A stretch of DNA of 64,000 bases from Hydra vulgaris. Lineage: Eukaryota; Cnidaria; Hydrozoa; Anthoathecata; Hydridae. Positions 46,830-58,480 of this stretch are shown here, in pieces. The translations under genes and the position numbers were made by a program. The notes beneath the pieces are model-generated. The model made no database searches. It saw only the letters and a program-made list of their open reading frames with translations, and was not told the DNA's origin. Where the stretch lies: contig NC_088927.1 of assembly GCF_038396675.1 (NCBI RefSeq), forward strand, positions 40,032,501 to 40,096,500, written 5' to 3'. Each line of letters begins with the position of its first letter. The first letter of the stretch is position 1.

Positions 46830-48960
46830 ACTTTTTGAAAGCCTCAAAAAAAAAAAAAAAAAAAAAAATATTATTTAAATTTACTAGATAAATATAAATT
46901 AAATTTTAAACGCACTTGGTTTATAATAAGAGAAATTACTGGCATCAAAAAAAGTACATCTCACCCTTTGCCAAACATGGTTAAACATAATAATGAATTT
47001 TTATATGATAAAAGACAAATTACGGAAGAGTTTAATAAATATGTTGTGTCTGTAGGACCAAATCTTGCAAAAAACATTCCTATAGCAAACAGTTTAATGA
47101 TTGATCTATGTCTCCCTCTAAACTCTTACTTGAACTCTTTTGAATTATCTTTTGAAGAGTTTGAAATTGCATTTAAAATGTTGAAATCTAACAAAGCAGT
47201 AGGCCCTGATGGTATTAACGTCAACATTATTATAAGTTCATTTGATGTTTTAAAAGATATAGTCTTTAAGATTCAATATCAATTAAACAGGGAATTTTTC
47301 CACAAGCTCTAAAATTAGCAAAAGCCATACCAATATTAAAAGGTGGTGACATTGGAAATATAAGTAACTATCGTCCAATTTCACTACTTTTTGTATTCTC
47401 TAAAGTTTTAGAAAGAATTTTGTACAATAAAATTTATAATCATTTTCCTATAAACAATTTATTATACAGCAATCAATATGGATTCCAAAAAAAACAATTC
47501 CACTGAACATGCCATTTTACAATTTACAAGAAATATGTCTGACTCATTTGAAAATTCTCAGTTTACTTTAGGTGTTTTCATTGACTTAGCAAAAGCTTTT
47601 CAAAGTATTGATCACAAAATTCTATTTAAAAAGTTGGAGTGGTACGGAATTACTAGAAATATACAAATTTGGCTTAAAAGTTGCCAAAATAATCGGAAAC
47701 AATTTGTTTATGCGGATGATAACGTATCACCCAATTTGTTAAATATTTCATGTGGAGTTCCTCAAGGATCCATATTAGGACCCCTCCTATTTCTAATATA
47801 TATTAATGATCTACCAAAAGCTTCTAACCTAATAACAATTATGTTTGCTGATGATTCTAACTTATTTCTTTCTCATAAAAACATTTTTACACTTTTTAGC
47901 AACATGAACATTGAACTAGCCATTATTTCCGAATGGTTTAGATTAAACAAACTATCATTAAATATTGATAAAACTAAATGGATTCTTTTTCATCCTTATG
48001 GTAAAAAGCACCAGCTGCCTAGCAACTTACCCTTTCTTTTTATCGATAACATAATTATTAAAAGAGTTCTAGTGAAAAGATTTTTAGGTGTATATATCGA
48101 TGAAAATCCTAATTGGAAAAGCCACATTGCTAACTTGTGCAATAAAATTTCAAAGAGTATAGGCATTTTATACAAAATAAGAAACTTTCTAGATAAACCT
48201 ACCTTAATTCAGTTATATTATTCGCTAATTCATTGCCATATTAATTATGCAAACATTGCTTGGGGTAGCACTTATAAAAGTAAACTTAAACCTCTCTATC
48301 GGCAACAGAATCCTGTAGCACGCCTTATAAATTTCAAGGACCGTTTTGCTCACGCCAAGCCTCTTTTATATGATATGAAAGCACTCAATATATATGAGTT
48401 AAATGTTTTTAATACTCTTTGTTTTATGTATAAATCCAAGACCCACCTATTACCCGTTTCTATTCGTAACTTGTATTTACAAAGAGATAGAAATAAATAT
48501 TTTTTAAGGAACGATAATTTAATTCGACAACCATTTTCTCAAACTAATTTTGGAAAATTTTTTATTTCATTTCGCGGACCATTTTTATGGAATAGTATAG
48601 TTCTAAATACTTCTAAAGATTTTTCTCAAGAGTGTAATTTTTATTCTTTTAAACAAAATGTTAAAAAACTCATTTTTTCAACTGAAAATATACTAATCTA
48701 CTTTAAAATTTTAAAATTTTTTGAAAATCCGTTGTCTATATTAGTATATGTATATATTTAATGTATATTCTTTTTTATTTATTTTTTTGTTTGTTTTTTT
48801 ATCCACAAGCAATTAGCGGTTTCTCTGTGACAAGGCTTGATGGTCTTCTTTGAGTATATTTATTTTTATTATTTATTTCTTAACGATATCTTGACTTGTT
48901 AACTTTTATTATTGTAATAAAGTTTTGTTTATCTAAATTGTAATAAAGAATAATAATAAT
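46830..48960 (+). pseudogene. LINE family B, 5'-truncated copy with near-intact RT (+)
   Basis: Two frames hold most of the RT. 46968-47312 has MLKSNKAVGPDGINVNII. 47478-48761 (427 codons) has LAKAFQSIDHKILFKKLEWY, GVPQGSILGPLLFLIYINDL, MFADDSNLFLS (catalytic FADD intact), FLGVYIDENPNW, YSLIHCHINYANIAWGS and LYRQQNPVARLINFKDRFAH. Between them IPILKGGDIGNISNYRPISLL (47320-47390) is in a third frame, so there are two frameshifts, one at about 47280 and one in the A run at 47488. The endonuclease half is missing. The 3' UTR carries the family hairpin (48812-48842) and ends in a taataa-type tail with an A-rich run (48940-48970). Confidence 0.85.
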
Positions 48961-48964
48961 AAAA

Positions 48965-49035
48965 AAAAACAAAAAAAACATTGGTAAAACTCTGGCTATT
49001 AAAAATAGCCAGAGTTTTACCAGTTTTTTTTTTTT
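48965..49035. repeat. Hairpin with 19-bp perfect core, 3-nt loop
   Basis: tggtaaaactctggctatt (48982-49000) pairs exactly with 49004-49022 around aaa. The preceding A run can pair with the following T run. It immediately follows the LINE B tail. Confidence 0.85.
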
Positions 49036-49119
49036 AGATTGTCGGGAAAAACCCTTTTTTATTTAACATTTTGTTGAACATTTTATTGAATATTTTATTG
49101 TTTTTTTTTAACACCTTCA

Positions 49120-49400
49120 GTGCGACCTCAAAACTTAAGTATGTTGGTGCTTATTTCAAAATGAGAATGTTTAAAAAAAAATGCGATGACTAGGATCCCA
49201 GCAATAAAAATATCGTAAAAAGTATGGTTCCCCTACCCGAAATGTGAGGGCAATAAGTTATTGAAATATATATTTTTTTAGCATGTAATATTTTTACATT
49301 TTTGTTTAAGTTTCATTTAATTATCTTTAAATTTCAAAAGTTGACTATATAAAATCCCCCCCCCCCCCCTTCCTCTTTCAAAACGATGGGAGTTGCAAAT
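49120..49400 (+). repeat. Dispersed repeat R1, diverged copy 3
   Basis: gtgagggcaataagttattg, ttaagtttcatttaattatc and caaaagttgactatataaaa parallel the other R1 copies; a poly-C tract replaces ccccctc. Confidence 0.5.
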
Positions 49401-50287
49401 TTCACGTGGTCTTTTTGAGCAATAAAAGATTTTTGAGTTTTTGAGCACAAAATGATTATTAAACAAAATTTAAAAAAACCTTTTAGTGTTTAAAACTGGA
49501 GTATGAACCCTACGGATTGTAAACCTCTCTATGGTTTACACTCTAGATATTCGATTGGAGAATGACATGAGAATGACATGCTACTTTTTTGTTTGTTTGT
49601 TTATTACAGTCTTGACATTATTTCACACTTATTATTACCTTACTATATAATTTAATTATTATCTTCTATTATAATTCTTCTTTCTATTTTATTAGATTGC
49701 TTATCTCTATTTTACATTTACACTATTTTTTTGCTATTTTTTATCTCTTATTCAAAACCTTTTTTTTACTTTATTTTTTTTTTAACCTTTTGTTTTACCC
49801 CAAGAAAACCTTTTTTTAAGGACTCCAAAATATAGATTTTCAAATTTTCACATCGTGGTTTTAATGCATTAAATTTTCCTTGTTTTTCTAGCTACTATCT
49901 TGATAAACACTATCTCGATAAACAAGTTAAACTTTTTAGATTTTGTTTGTTTTATCAGTTTAAATGCTTTAAATTTTTTCGTCGACAGGTTTTCATTTGT
50001 TGTCGCATATAACGTTTTACATAGTACTTTACATATAATGACTACATAAAACTTGACTTATAATGTCTACATAGTACATGATTTATAACGACTTTTGATC
50101 TTTTTTGTAAATGTTTTATAAACACTTTTAAGACCTTTATGAACATTTTGTATTAGATAGTGTTGGTATAAAGTTTGAAAACTTAGATCCTTTTTTTAGT
50201 CCGGGTGGTCTTTTTTTTTTGAAAATTGTCCAGAAGGTCAGTTCGTTAGAACGTCAAAAGAAATATTAAAACCTTGACTGTTATTCT
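49401..50287. other. AT-rich DNA, nothing recognised
   Basis: No gene; short local duplications only (gtttacactctagatattcg near taaacctctctatggtttac). Confidence 0.4.
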
Positions 50288-50530
50288 TTTTTTTTTTTTT
50301 TTGTTATTTACCTCCTCAAGGCCGAGAAGGCAACTACTGATGAGGATGCTACTTAATAGTGGTTATAACCCTCTCTCAACTCTATAACTCCGAAATACGA
50401 ACCTTGAGGAACAAGGCCACTGCGCGGAGAAACAAGTTGAGCGCGGTACTACCAGGGACGTGGTAGGGATCGAACTCGGAACCTCTCGCTTATGAAGCAA
50501 GCGCTTTACCACTACACCACTACCACACTT
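50288..50530 (-). mobile_element. tRNA-derived SINE, well-preserved copy 2
   Basis: On the minus strand it starts ggtagtggtgtagtggtaaa (box A: tagtggtaaagcg), then cttgc-ttcataa-gcgag, a 5-bp anticodon-like stem with CAT in anticodon position, then gagttcgatccc (box B). A non-tRNA body follows (ccctggtagtaccgcgctca; tcggagttatagagttg), and it ends in a poly-A (T run at 50288-50302). The copy at 7385-7610 shares the body. Transcription by Pol III from internal boxes is expected for this class. Confidence 0.85.
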
Positions 50531-50571
50531 TTGATACAAGTTCAAATTTGGCCACCGCTAACTCAGTGCTA

Positions 50572-50732
50572 TTGGTGAGCAAACCCGGATATACGGCCCG
50601 GTTTGTTAAAATCAGATTCGGATTTTAAAAAACCCAACTATGGGTGAGCAAAACCGTTTATCCGGTCTGGTTTGTTAAAATCCGAATCCGGTTTTAACAA
50701 ACCGGACCGGATGACCGGTTTGCTCACCCCTA
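50572..50732. mobile_element. Foldback MITE, 'gggtgagcaaaccgg'
   Basis: gggtgagcaaaaccgtttat (from 50642) is mirrored by atgaccggtttgctcaccc (to 50729) with pairing through the centre (ccggtctggtttgttaaaat / ggttttaacaaaccggaccg). An extra partial copy of one arm, ggtgagcaaacccggatata, lies at 50572. GC-richer than its surroundings. Confidence 0.8.
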
Positions 50733-51139
50733 CACTGTGCAGAAGTACTTTGATGCTTGTCAATAATACACGCTAATTTGGGTAAGTCTCTTTAGTTATT
50801 TGTAGCTGTTTCCATCTTGAGCTAACAATATCTTCGAATTTAATAGCATCGCGTAGCAAAATTTGAAATTCAAAAGTCCAGAAATAAAAACATATAATTA
50901 TAAAAATAAATACAAATGATAACAATCGAACAAACCTAATAATTATTTTTTAAAAAACCGAAAGAGACTATATGAAACGCACTAGTCAAATCTAGGTCGT
51001 TTAGGTTAAAAAGTTAATTACTTTTAAAAGATTTTATAAAAAAATGAATTATGAACATTTAAATTAACACTTCAAAAAGCTAAGTTCGCTTGATTTACAC
51101 CTTACATTAAGATATTAATATTCACCAAACAGTTTGGGC
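50733..51139. other. AT-rich DNA, nothing recognised
   Basis: No gene or repeat seen. Confidence 0.4.
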
Positions 51140-51840
51140 TCGCAATTATTCAATTTGTTAGAGAAATCTTAGAGTTTTTCAAAAAAAAAAACAGTATACC
51201 CTAAGAGTTTTTATTGATCTTTTGAAGGCTTTCGACACCGTTGACCATAAAATACTGCTTAAAAAGCTCAAATACTATGGAATCAATAACTATATGCTAA
51301 AATGGTTTCATAGTATCAAATAGAAAGCAATTTGTTACCTCTAACGATGGCCTTTAAAGTTACTATGTTGAAATAACCTGTGGTGTTCCACAAAGCTCTA
51401 TTCTAGGTCCTCTTATGTTTTTAATTTATATTAATTATTTAAGTAAAGCAACTAATCTTCAGAGTATCATGTTTGCTGATGATACGAATTTAATCTTATC
51501 GAACAATAATATTAATGAGCTGTTTTCTGATATAAATAAAGGACTTAAATGCGTATCTGAGTGGTTTAAATGTAACAAATTGACCTTAAACTTTGATAAA
51601 ACAAAATAGATTCTCTTTCACCTTATATCTAAAAAATGCTTTTTACCTACAACCATGCCAAAATTCTTATTAATGAATTTAAAATAAAAAAGGAAACTTT
51701 TACTAGTTTTCTTGGCATTTATCTTGACGAGAATGTTACATGGAAACTGCATATTACTACATTTGCCCTAAAGTCTCTAAAAGTACAGGAGTCCCCAATA
51801 AGTCAAGAAATTATTTAAATTAAACCATTTTAATCCAACT
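51140..51840 (+). pseudogene. LINE family B RT fragment (+), 5' part of an interrupted copy
   Basis: FLIYINYLSKATNLQSIMFA and DDTNLILSNNNI (51415-51520), SEWFKCNKLTLNFDKTK (to 51609) and SFLGIYLDENVTWKLHI (51700-51760) are the RT palm and following blocks of LINE B. Upstream, KAFDTVDHKILL-like text appears near 51225-51260 in another frame. The copy breaks at about 51840 and seems to resume near 52600. Confidence 0.75.
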
Positions 51841-51849
51841 TTATTTCTC

Positions 51850-52526
51850 ATTTATACATAGTTATATCATGCATTTTGGCCAAAAAAAATTAACTACTTT
51901 CAAGTACTCAATGGAGGAATTAGGCCCTTGTTCAATAACGACTCGAACTACATTGGAAGCAACCACCTCTGAGCGTGACTTAGGAATTTAAATTACCAAT
52001 GATCTTAAAGTAGAAACCCAGTCCATCATTGCCTCATGTAAAGCAAATCAAATGCTAGGCATCCTAAAACACACTTTCCAATCTCGTGATGCTTCTTTAT
52101 GGAAACAACTCTACTCCACTTCAAATTCCAGCTTGGAACATTCATTTGGTGAAGGATGAACAAACTATTGAATCAATACAGCACAGAGCCACAAAAATAC
52201 CAGAAAAACTAAAAAAGTTAGACTAAAAGTCCAGATGTTTACAACTTGGTCTATCTTCTCTTGTTGAACGTCGTAAATGAGGTGACCTCATCCGAAAATA
52301 TAAAATTATTAATTACATCGACATAGTCAACTGGCACTTTCCTCTCATCACAATTCTACCAAGAGCAAATCACAGAGAAAGAATTCACCATGAAAAATAC
52401 AGCAATAATTTTGCTCGTTTCCACTTTTTTAACAATTGCATTGCCAATGCATGGAACATGTTACCAGATAAAGTAATAGGTTCTCCAACTGTCAACAGTT
52501 TTAAAGTGAGCCTCGATAAGCTCTAA
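51850..52526 (+). pseudogene. LINE tail of a different family (D/E type) inserted in LINE B (+)
   Basis: FKYSMEELGPCSITTRTTLE (about 51900), TSERDLGI (51968), ASCKANQMLGILKHTFQSRD (52032-52090), LQLGLSSLVERRK and GDLIRKYKIINYIDIVNW (52235-52335), and WNMLPDKVIGSPTVNSFK (52450-52507) form the C-terminus of a CR1-like RT. Stops replace several residues. Its orientation is the same as the LINE B that it interrupts. Confidence 0.75.
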
Positions 52527-52599
52527 TGTTACTACAGCTTGCAGCTATCCTTAGTGAAAGTTGCAATATGAGCTTCACAAAAACTAACTATAATCTGAA

Positions 52600-53200
52600 A
52601 ATCTATGATTTACATTTTGTCAATTATTTTTACTTTTGTGGTAACAAATATACACTACTAAAAAAAAATATATTAACTATGCTAATATTGCTTGGGCCTA
52701 GCCGGCACAAACACGTTTTTTAGACATTTTTTTTCGCATCTAAAATGTTAACACCTTTTACATGTTTAAATTCAGATAAAAGTAAGACATCTAACAGTAG
52801 TCATCTTTTAGACGGTTTGAGACTATTCGTCGTTTCCAAAATAAATACAATTAGATGTCTTATAGTTATCTGAATTTAGACGTCTTAAAGGTGTTAACAT
52901 TTTAGATTCTAAAAAGGACGTGTTTGTGCTGATTGGGGGGAAGTGCAAGCAAAAGTAAGTTGCGTACTCTTTATCATCCTCAGAAACACGCAATACGCTT
53001 AGTTTGTTTTGAAAATCGACTTACGCATTTAAAGTTTTTATTTAAAAATATTAAAGTGCACGCTCTTTTGTTTTTGGATTTTGTCATTTTTATTTGTTTA
53101 TATTTATTAATGACTTAAGTTATATTTTATTATAACGTTTTATGGTTCTGGTGACAAGATCATTAGATCTTCTATCAGATACCAAGTTTTTTTTTAAACT
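52600..53200 (+). pseudogene. LINE family B C-terminus and 3' UTR (+), split by a MITE
   Basis: INYANIAWA-type text (52670-52698) is followed, after the MITE, by SKSKLRTLYHPQKHAIRLVC and FENRLTHLKF (52945-53035), parallel to YKSKLKPLYRQQNPVARLIN in the + copy at 48270. The 3' UTR shows ggttctggtgacaagatcat and tagatcttct (53138-53175), the family hairpin. Confidence 0.75.
52703..52931. mobile_element. 229-bp foldback MITE inside LINE B
   Basis: ggcacaaacacgttttttag (from 52704) is mirrored by ctaaaaaggacgtgtttgtgc (to 52929), and pairing extends inward: tctaaaatgttaacacctttt against aaaggtgttaacattttaga. Arms of about 100 bp. Removing it joins gcttggg with ggggaagtgca, close to gcttggggtagcactta in LINE B. 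Confidence 0.8.
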
Positions 53201-54157
53201 AGTCTACTTCTTTTTTTTTTGTGTTATTTTTTATTTTTATTTTTATGGATATGGTGATTATATTTTCTATTATAATTTATAAAAAGTATAAAAATTCCAA
53301 TATTTCTAAATGTAAAACTTTATATTAAAAAAAACAGACCAGAACACATTGGTCAAAACAACAATTTTTCAGTATCTACGTCTTTATTGCTTGTCAAGAA
53401 CTTGAGACGATTTAAAAGAAGAAAAAAACGTGTTAATTTATTAAAACTGAAGAACGGATTTTGAGATGAACTAAAACGAGAAAAAGAATATTAATTTTTT
53501 AAAACTGAAAATTTGGATGTTTAACAACTAAAAATAACTGAGAATTTTAAAAAATTTATATTTATATAAATTACATTATATAAATTATATCCGGATATAA
53601 AAACTCGAAATACAAGTACACACAATACTCAAAAAAAAGCAATAGAAAGTTGATTAAATGGATCCTCTTACCGAAATAAACAATTAGCGATTAAAAAATT
53701 TCGTTAATATCAATGATAAGTTCTATTTTAGTCAAGTAATATATATAGTAATATATATAGTAAATTTCTACAAGTAAAGACACTCAATTTCTGCAAGTAA
53801 ACATTTTATAAATGCAACAAATTTCAGAGGTCGTAAACATTTTATAAATGCAACAAATTTTAGAGGTCAAAAGAATCAGTAATCGTCACTAACAAGTTTT
53901 AAAGATAAAAATGTAAACTATATTATCGAAATATATTAAATAAAAACCGGGGAAAAAAAATGTATGATAATAATATAATATATTCTGCAATATTATATGG
54001 CATTGTATAAAATATTCTGCAGTATAATGTTGCATTGTATGGTAAAATATAATAAAATCTGTAATATTGTAATATCATTTGTAGATATTTGTATAATATT
54101 ATTTAATTTATAATGGTACTTTATAATATATTCTGTAATATTAAATATTATATACAA
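53201..54157. other. AT-rich DNA with a 36-bp tandem duplication
   Basis: gtaaacattttataaatgca and 16 more bases at 53797-53832 is repeated at 53833-53868 with one change. 53960-54150 is a mosaic of aatatt/tgtaat words. No gene. Confidence 0.5.
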
Positions 54158-54366
54158 ACAGTGACGGATCCAGGAATTTTTGGTGGGAAGGGGGGGGGGG
54201 GATATGTTGAAATATTTTTGTATTTTGTATCACACTTTCTTTAAAAAAAAAAAAATCCTCAATTTTTATGAAGTTCTAGAACTTTCAGATTCTGGTGTGT
54301 GTGTGTGTGTGGGGGGGGGGGATGCAAACATCCCATACCCTCCATCCCCCCTGGATCTGTAACTGT
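54158..54366. mobile_element. 209-bp MITE with 17-bp TIR and G-rich interior
   Basis: acagtgacggatccagg (54158-54174) is mirrored by cctggatctgtaactgt (54350-54366), two mismatches. The interior has poly-G (54188-54201 and 54311-54320) and a (gt)n stretch. tacaa flanks both sides. The ggatccag edge is shared with repeat R1. Confidence 0.7.
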
Positions 54367-55385
54367 GTACAAGATATGTATAAATTATTGTAAATTATGT
54401 TTATAAGTAACAAGAGTAAATACAATTACTTGAATATTCCAATACTGCTTTTTTAAGAAATGCTCCGTGATTTAATCTGAACTCTAAAGTTAAGAACCGG
54501 CTTAAAGTTTTCAGCATATTATGATAAACAGATTCTGAACATTGCACAGAAAATAGCTTCAAAAACCACAAAAGTTATTTCCTCAAACACCGAGCACTGT
54601 TAGAAGTGCATAGGAACGGCAGTTAAAACTATCTGTCTCCCAATTAAGAATTAATCACTTAAATTTTTTCACAAGAAAGCTGTGGAATTATTTATATCCA
54701 CTGGAAAAAAAATTTATTTTGTTGATTTAAATAATGGTCATCATGCTGCTTGAGACTGATCTGGATATTTTGTATCTTGAAGCTGGTGGTTTTCTTTGAT
54801 TTGATAAACCATTTTAAAAACTTTTAATGCATTATGGTGTACCTGTTCTAAAGTATAAATAATCCAGATAAAACATGGACGTTGGCCTGATGTCTTGCGG
54901 ACATCATTTATATCATTAGTAGATCGGCATCTTTTTACTTCATCGGCCCGATGTCGGCTCAATAAACAAAAAAAAAATCAAAAGACGTTCCACCGTCAAA
55001 CGAAATTGGCTTGATGTCTGAAAACAGCACCTTAAATAACTTAACCTTTAAATATTTAATATGCGCAGGTCTAACGGTGTGAAGAAAATACTAACCCCGA
55101 CTATTGACGCATTTAAACATACTTACAAATTAAAACAAACTTATTTACATATTTACGTATTGAAGTAGAAAGCCTGTTTAAAATAACAGGCTTTATGTTT
55201 ACATGATTTGTTTATAATTTCTAGGCATATTTAAAACAAGAAAAGAAAGAGTTTTACAATTATACTGATTTAACTGTATATTACAAACATTTATATTGAT
55301 TTTGTATTGTACTACAAATACAAAATCCTAATTTTTATCATTACTACTTATAAACTATCCTAATACTTACAAATAATCATTAAAA
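54367..55385. other. Intergenic DNA, no gene recognised
   Basis: The 54460-54660 frames (for example QILNIAQKIASKTTKVISSN) suggest a decayed coding fragment of unknown type. 54880-55020 contains gatgtcttgcgg, cccgatgtcgg and gcttgatgtc words, perhaps a DNA-element end. Confidence 0.35.
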
Positions 55386-55386
55386 T

Positions 55387-56380
55387 TTGCAACTAAAGTT
55401 TGTAGTTGATACTAACCTCTTTTTATCTGATAAAAACATTACAAAATTATTTCAAAATATGAGTATCAAATTAACAATAATTTCTGAATGGTTTAAAAAA
55501 AACAAGCTTTCACTTAATGTTAAAACAACTAATTGGATACTTTTTATCCAGCTTCTAAAAAAAAACTTCTGCCTTGCAATTTTTCATTACTTTTTATTGA
55601 CAAAATTCTAATAAAAAGAATAATTAGTACAAACTTTTTGGGAATTCAATATAAAAATATATTATATAAAGTATCTTAGCATACATTATATATTAAGCAG
55701 CGCAGTGATGCTTTAATGAGATTTAAAAATATTAAATTTAAAGTTGATCATTTAAATATAATTATTAGTTAGTAATAATGATAAATAGTAATAAAATGTA
55801 CAATAAAATTTAAATCACATACAATTATTGTGTAATAAAATTGCTCAAAGTATAGGAATATTGTATAAAGCTAGAAGTGCTTTAAATAAACGTAATTTAA
55901 CTAAATTATATTACTCCTTTATCCATTGTCATTTAAACTATGCAAATATTGCTTGGTGTAGTGCTAATAAATCTAAATTTAGGCCTCTTTATCGTAAACA
56001 AAAGCATGTTGCTCGTCCTAATAATTTTAAAGATAGATTTACTCATGCCGAGCCTCTCTTACTTATAAAATTCTTGATATATATCTGCTAAGTGTTTTTA
56101 ATATTCTTTGTTTTATGTACCAATGTAAAACTGACTCCAACCCAGTCTCTTTCTATAATTTATATACCTTAAAAGATAAAAATAAATACAACTTAAGAAA
56201 TTATAATTTAATTCGTCAACCATTCTTTCAAACTAATTTTGGAAAATCAAGCATTTCGTGGAGCTTCTCTTTGGAATAAAATAATTTTAAAACATTTTGA
56301 CTTTTCTTTGGAATATAGTTACCTCATTCAAAAAAAAGTTTATGGAAATCATTTTGTCTATTGATGATATATTTCTGTAT
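55387..56380 (+). pseudogene. LINE family B RT fragment (+), third + copy
   Basis: TNLFLSDKNITKLFQNMSIK and SEWFKKNKLSLNVK (55405-55530), then MCNKIAQSIGILYKARSALN and YYSFIHCHLNYANIAWCS (55828-55965), FRPLYRKQKHVARPNNFKDR (55978-56037) and a QTNFGKSS.SWSFSLE ending (56230-56275). About 170 bp of AT-rich DNA at 55655-55820 interrupts it after NFLGI. Confidence 0.75.
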
Positions 56381-56524
56381 TTTTAAACATTGAATAATTT
56401 ACTTTTTTTGTTTTTTATGCAGTGATGCAACTGAATATGCATATAAATGCACTTAAATTTTTTTTGTGCTTTATACACTTGACCATGTATGTATGCAAAT
56501 GATTTTTATAAGATTTTTAAATTT

Positions 56525-56886
56525 ACGAACGGTTCTCGATCAAGACTTGATGGTCTTCTGCGAGGGTCTGCTTTCTTTTTATTCATTAAATCAAATACTT
56601 GTATATGTTTTGTTTATTTATACATTGTTGTTGAAAAAGGATTTTTTAATTTTAACGATTAAATTTATTTGCATAACAACTTTTATGCTTTGTATAAATT
56701 TTAATCTTCAAGTTCTTCATCAGCGGTTCTCTGTGGCAAAACCTGGAGGTCTTCTTTGAGTATCCACGTTCTTATTTATTTATTTTTTATTTATTTATTT
56801 TTACGATATCTTCACTTGTAATTTTTCTCTTGCATATTTGTATATGTATCTTAAACATTGTAATAAAGAACAACAACAACAAAAAA
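56525..56886 (+). mobile_element. LINE B 3' UTR region with two copies of the terminal hairpin
   Basis: acggttctcgatcaagactt-gatggtcttctgcgag lies at 56527-56565 and gcggttctctgtggcaaaac-ctggaggtcttctttgag at 56723-56761. The region ends at taataaagaacaacaacaac (56864-56883). Either two LINE ends are juxtaposed or this subfamily carries a duplicated motif. Confidence 0.65.
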
Positions 56887-56944
56887 CTATTTTTTAACAA
56901 TTTTTTTTACTACACTTTATGACATTAGCTTGGGGTGATGACAT

Positions 56945-57053
56945 TATAATATTATGACTTGGGGTGACTTTGGCTCAGCCAAAGTCAACCTTATTTTTTT
57001 GGCCAAACCAACCTTATTTTGTTGGCCAAAGTCACCTTATTTTGTTTAAGCCC
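56945..57053. mobile_element. Small foldback, 'cttggggtgactttgg'
   Basis: gactttggc and gccaaagtc pair around tca (56967-56987), and a further ggccaaagtcacc lies at 57023-57035 followed by aagcccc. Non-coding. Confidence 0.5.
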
Positions 57054-57339
57054 CAGTTACAAGAATTTTATGAACCTTTGAGCTTCCAAAACAAGATAGA
57101 ATCAAGCACTGATAATTTAAAATTAATTTAGTGCATTTTCAGTAAAATATCCTCATTACTATGGATGCAAAAGTTTCCACAACTTTAATAAAACGGATTT
57201 TAGGTGCTCGTACCAAAATGCTGTTTATAAGAATTTCACAAAGACTCAATTATAAATGAGTTAGACTAAAAACAAATAAAAAGTCAACAAAAAATTAACC
57301 GCCATACCTTAGATACTAAATATAAACCATTTTGAAACA

Positions 57340-58460
57340 AAAAATTCAACTTTGATCAAAGGCACTCCATTTTACGGTAATACATTTACCAACAGAAAAT
57401 AATTTTAACAGCTCAACAACTGGATAATAAGAAGAAAAACTACTTAATGTTTTGTTAGCATTTCTGCCATCTAGTCCACCTCGATTGTACCTATGCCAAA
57501 TAATTCCATCCTTTTTTAAACAGGCGGCAATATCAGGTTTCTTATTCAAGACACTTGAAATAATCTTCATTACTAAACGATGTTTTGAAGAAGGAAATAC
57601 ATTAAGTACATACATCACTTTAACCTCAACCAGAAGATATGGATGTATAACATTCTCGTAGAGTTGCATGGAACATTTTTTAGATCCATTTTTCAGCAAG
57701 GTTTTTATACTAGTTTTCCAGCATATTGAAGGTTCTCAGTTCTTCACAATTATTTTTATCACCATCACAAATAAAACAGTAATATTTTTTCTCCATGTAC
57801 TGATAAACCCACAACTATGTCAAGTAATTTAAGATCTGCTGCGGAGAACTTTAAATTGTTCTCCCTCTTTGAGCATCTCTAAAAATTTGACGATGATGTG
57901 TCTTTTGCTAACATTTTTGGAAAAAGGCAAAATCAAAACTTTGTTAACACCAGTATTCTTGGTTCCTTTGAAATCAATATTTAATTCTCTATTAAAAGCA
58001 TTCATTATAAGTTTCAAAGATCCTTGGTCACGATCTATTCTCACGGATAAAAATATTACCAATTTCTATACCTCTTGTAGAGCAAGGATTCCATACTTTT
58101 ATTTGTTTCAAATGCTTTATTTAATAAAAACTTTACCTTTTCCACTGTGTAGAAGTTATTTAAAAGAATCTTAATTTTTTTAGAAGAAATAGATTACACA
58201 TCTAATCTACCCAAATCTTTTTGACATTCCATAACAATTTAATTAATTGTGCAATTTGCCAAATCATGCTTTCTTTTAATATTATAAAATGTCTGGCTTG
58301 GCTGTTTTCCAATCTGCGATTTTGACCTTAAATCAACAATGTGAAAGTCTCGCCTACCTCAATGTTTTTAAGCTTTTTAATTTCTTTCAAAGATTCGCAA
58401 GTACTTGCTCAACTGTTTTCCAATCTTAAAAATTATAAACCTGATATTTACAATTTTTCT
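57340..58460 (-). pseudogene. Decayed transposon-type gene, 'GLSxHxxK' family
   Basis: Minus frames 57829-58062 and 57346-57699 give FLSVRIDRDQGSLKLIMNAF, FKGTKNTGVNKVLILPF, DLKLLDIVVGLSVHGEK (about 57790-57840), ENVIHPYLLVEVKVMYVLNV, then HRYNRGGLDGRNANKTL and YYPVVELLKLFSVGK. I associate this with multicopy Hydra predicted proteins of transposon origin. The GLSVHGEK segment followed by a cysteine pair (degenerate here) parallels the GLQAGFTKFPCFLC motif of the gene at 18346-19700, so the two may be distant relatives. Upstream (58300-58440), KDWKTVEQVLANL-like text probably belongs to it. Stops and frameshifts abound. Confidence 0.45.
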
Positions 58461-58480
58461 TACAATTAAAAGTTGTAAAT

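Noticed and set aside
47478..48761. Intact LINE RT gene
   Set aside because: The 427-codon frame is only the RT half; two frameshifts separate it from upstream RT blocks and the endonuclease is missing.
50440..50530. Functional tRNA gene
   Set aside because: It has internal boxes and an anticodon-like stem, but no proper acceptor stem pairing, and it continues into a SINE body with poly-A tail.
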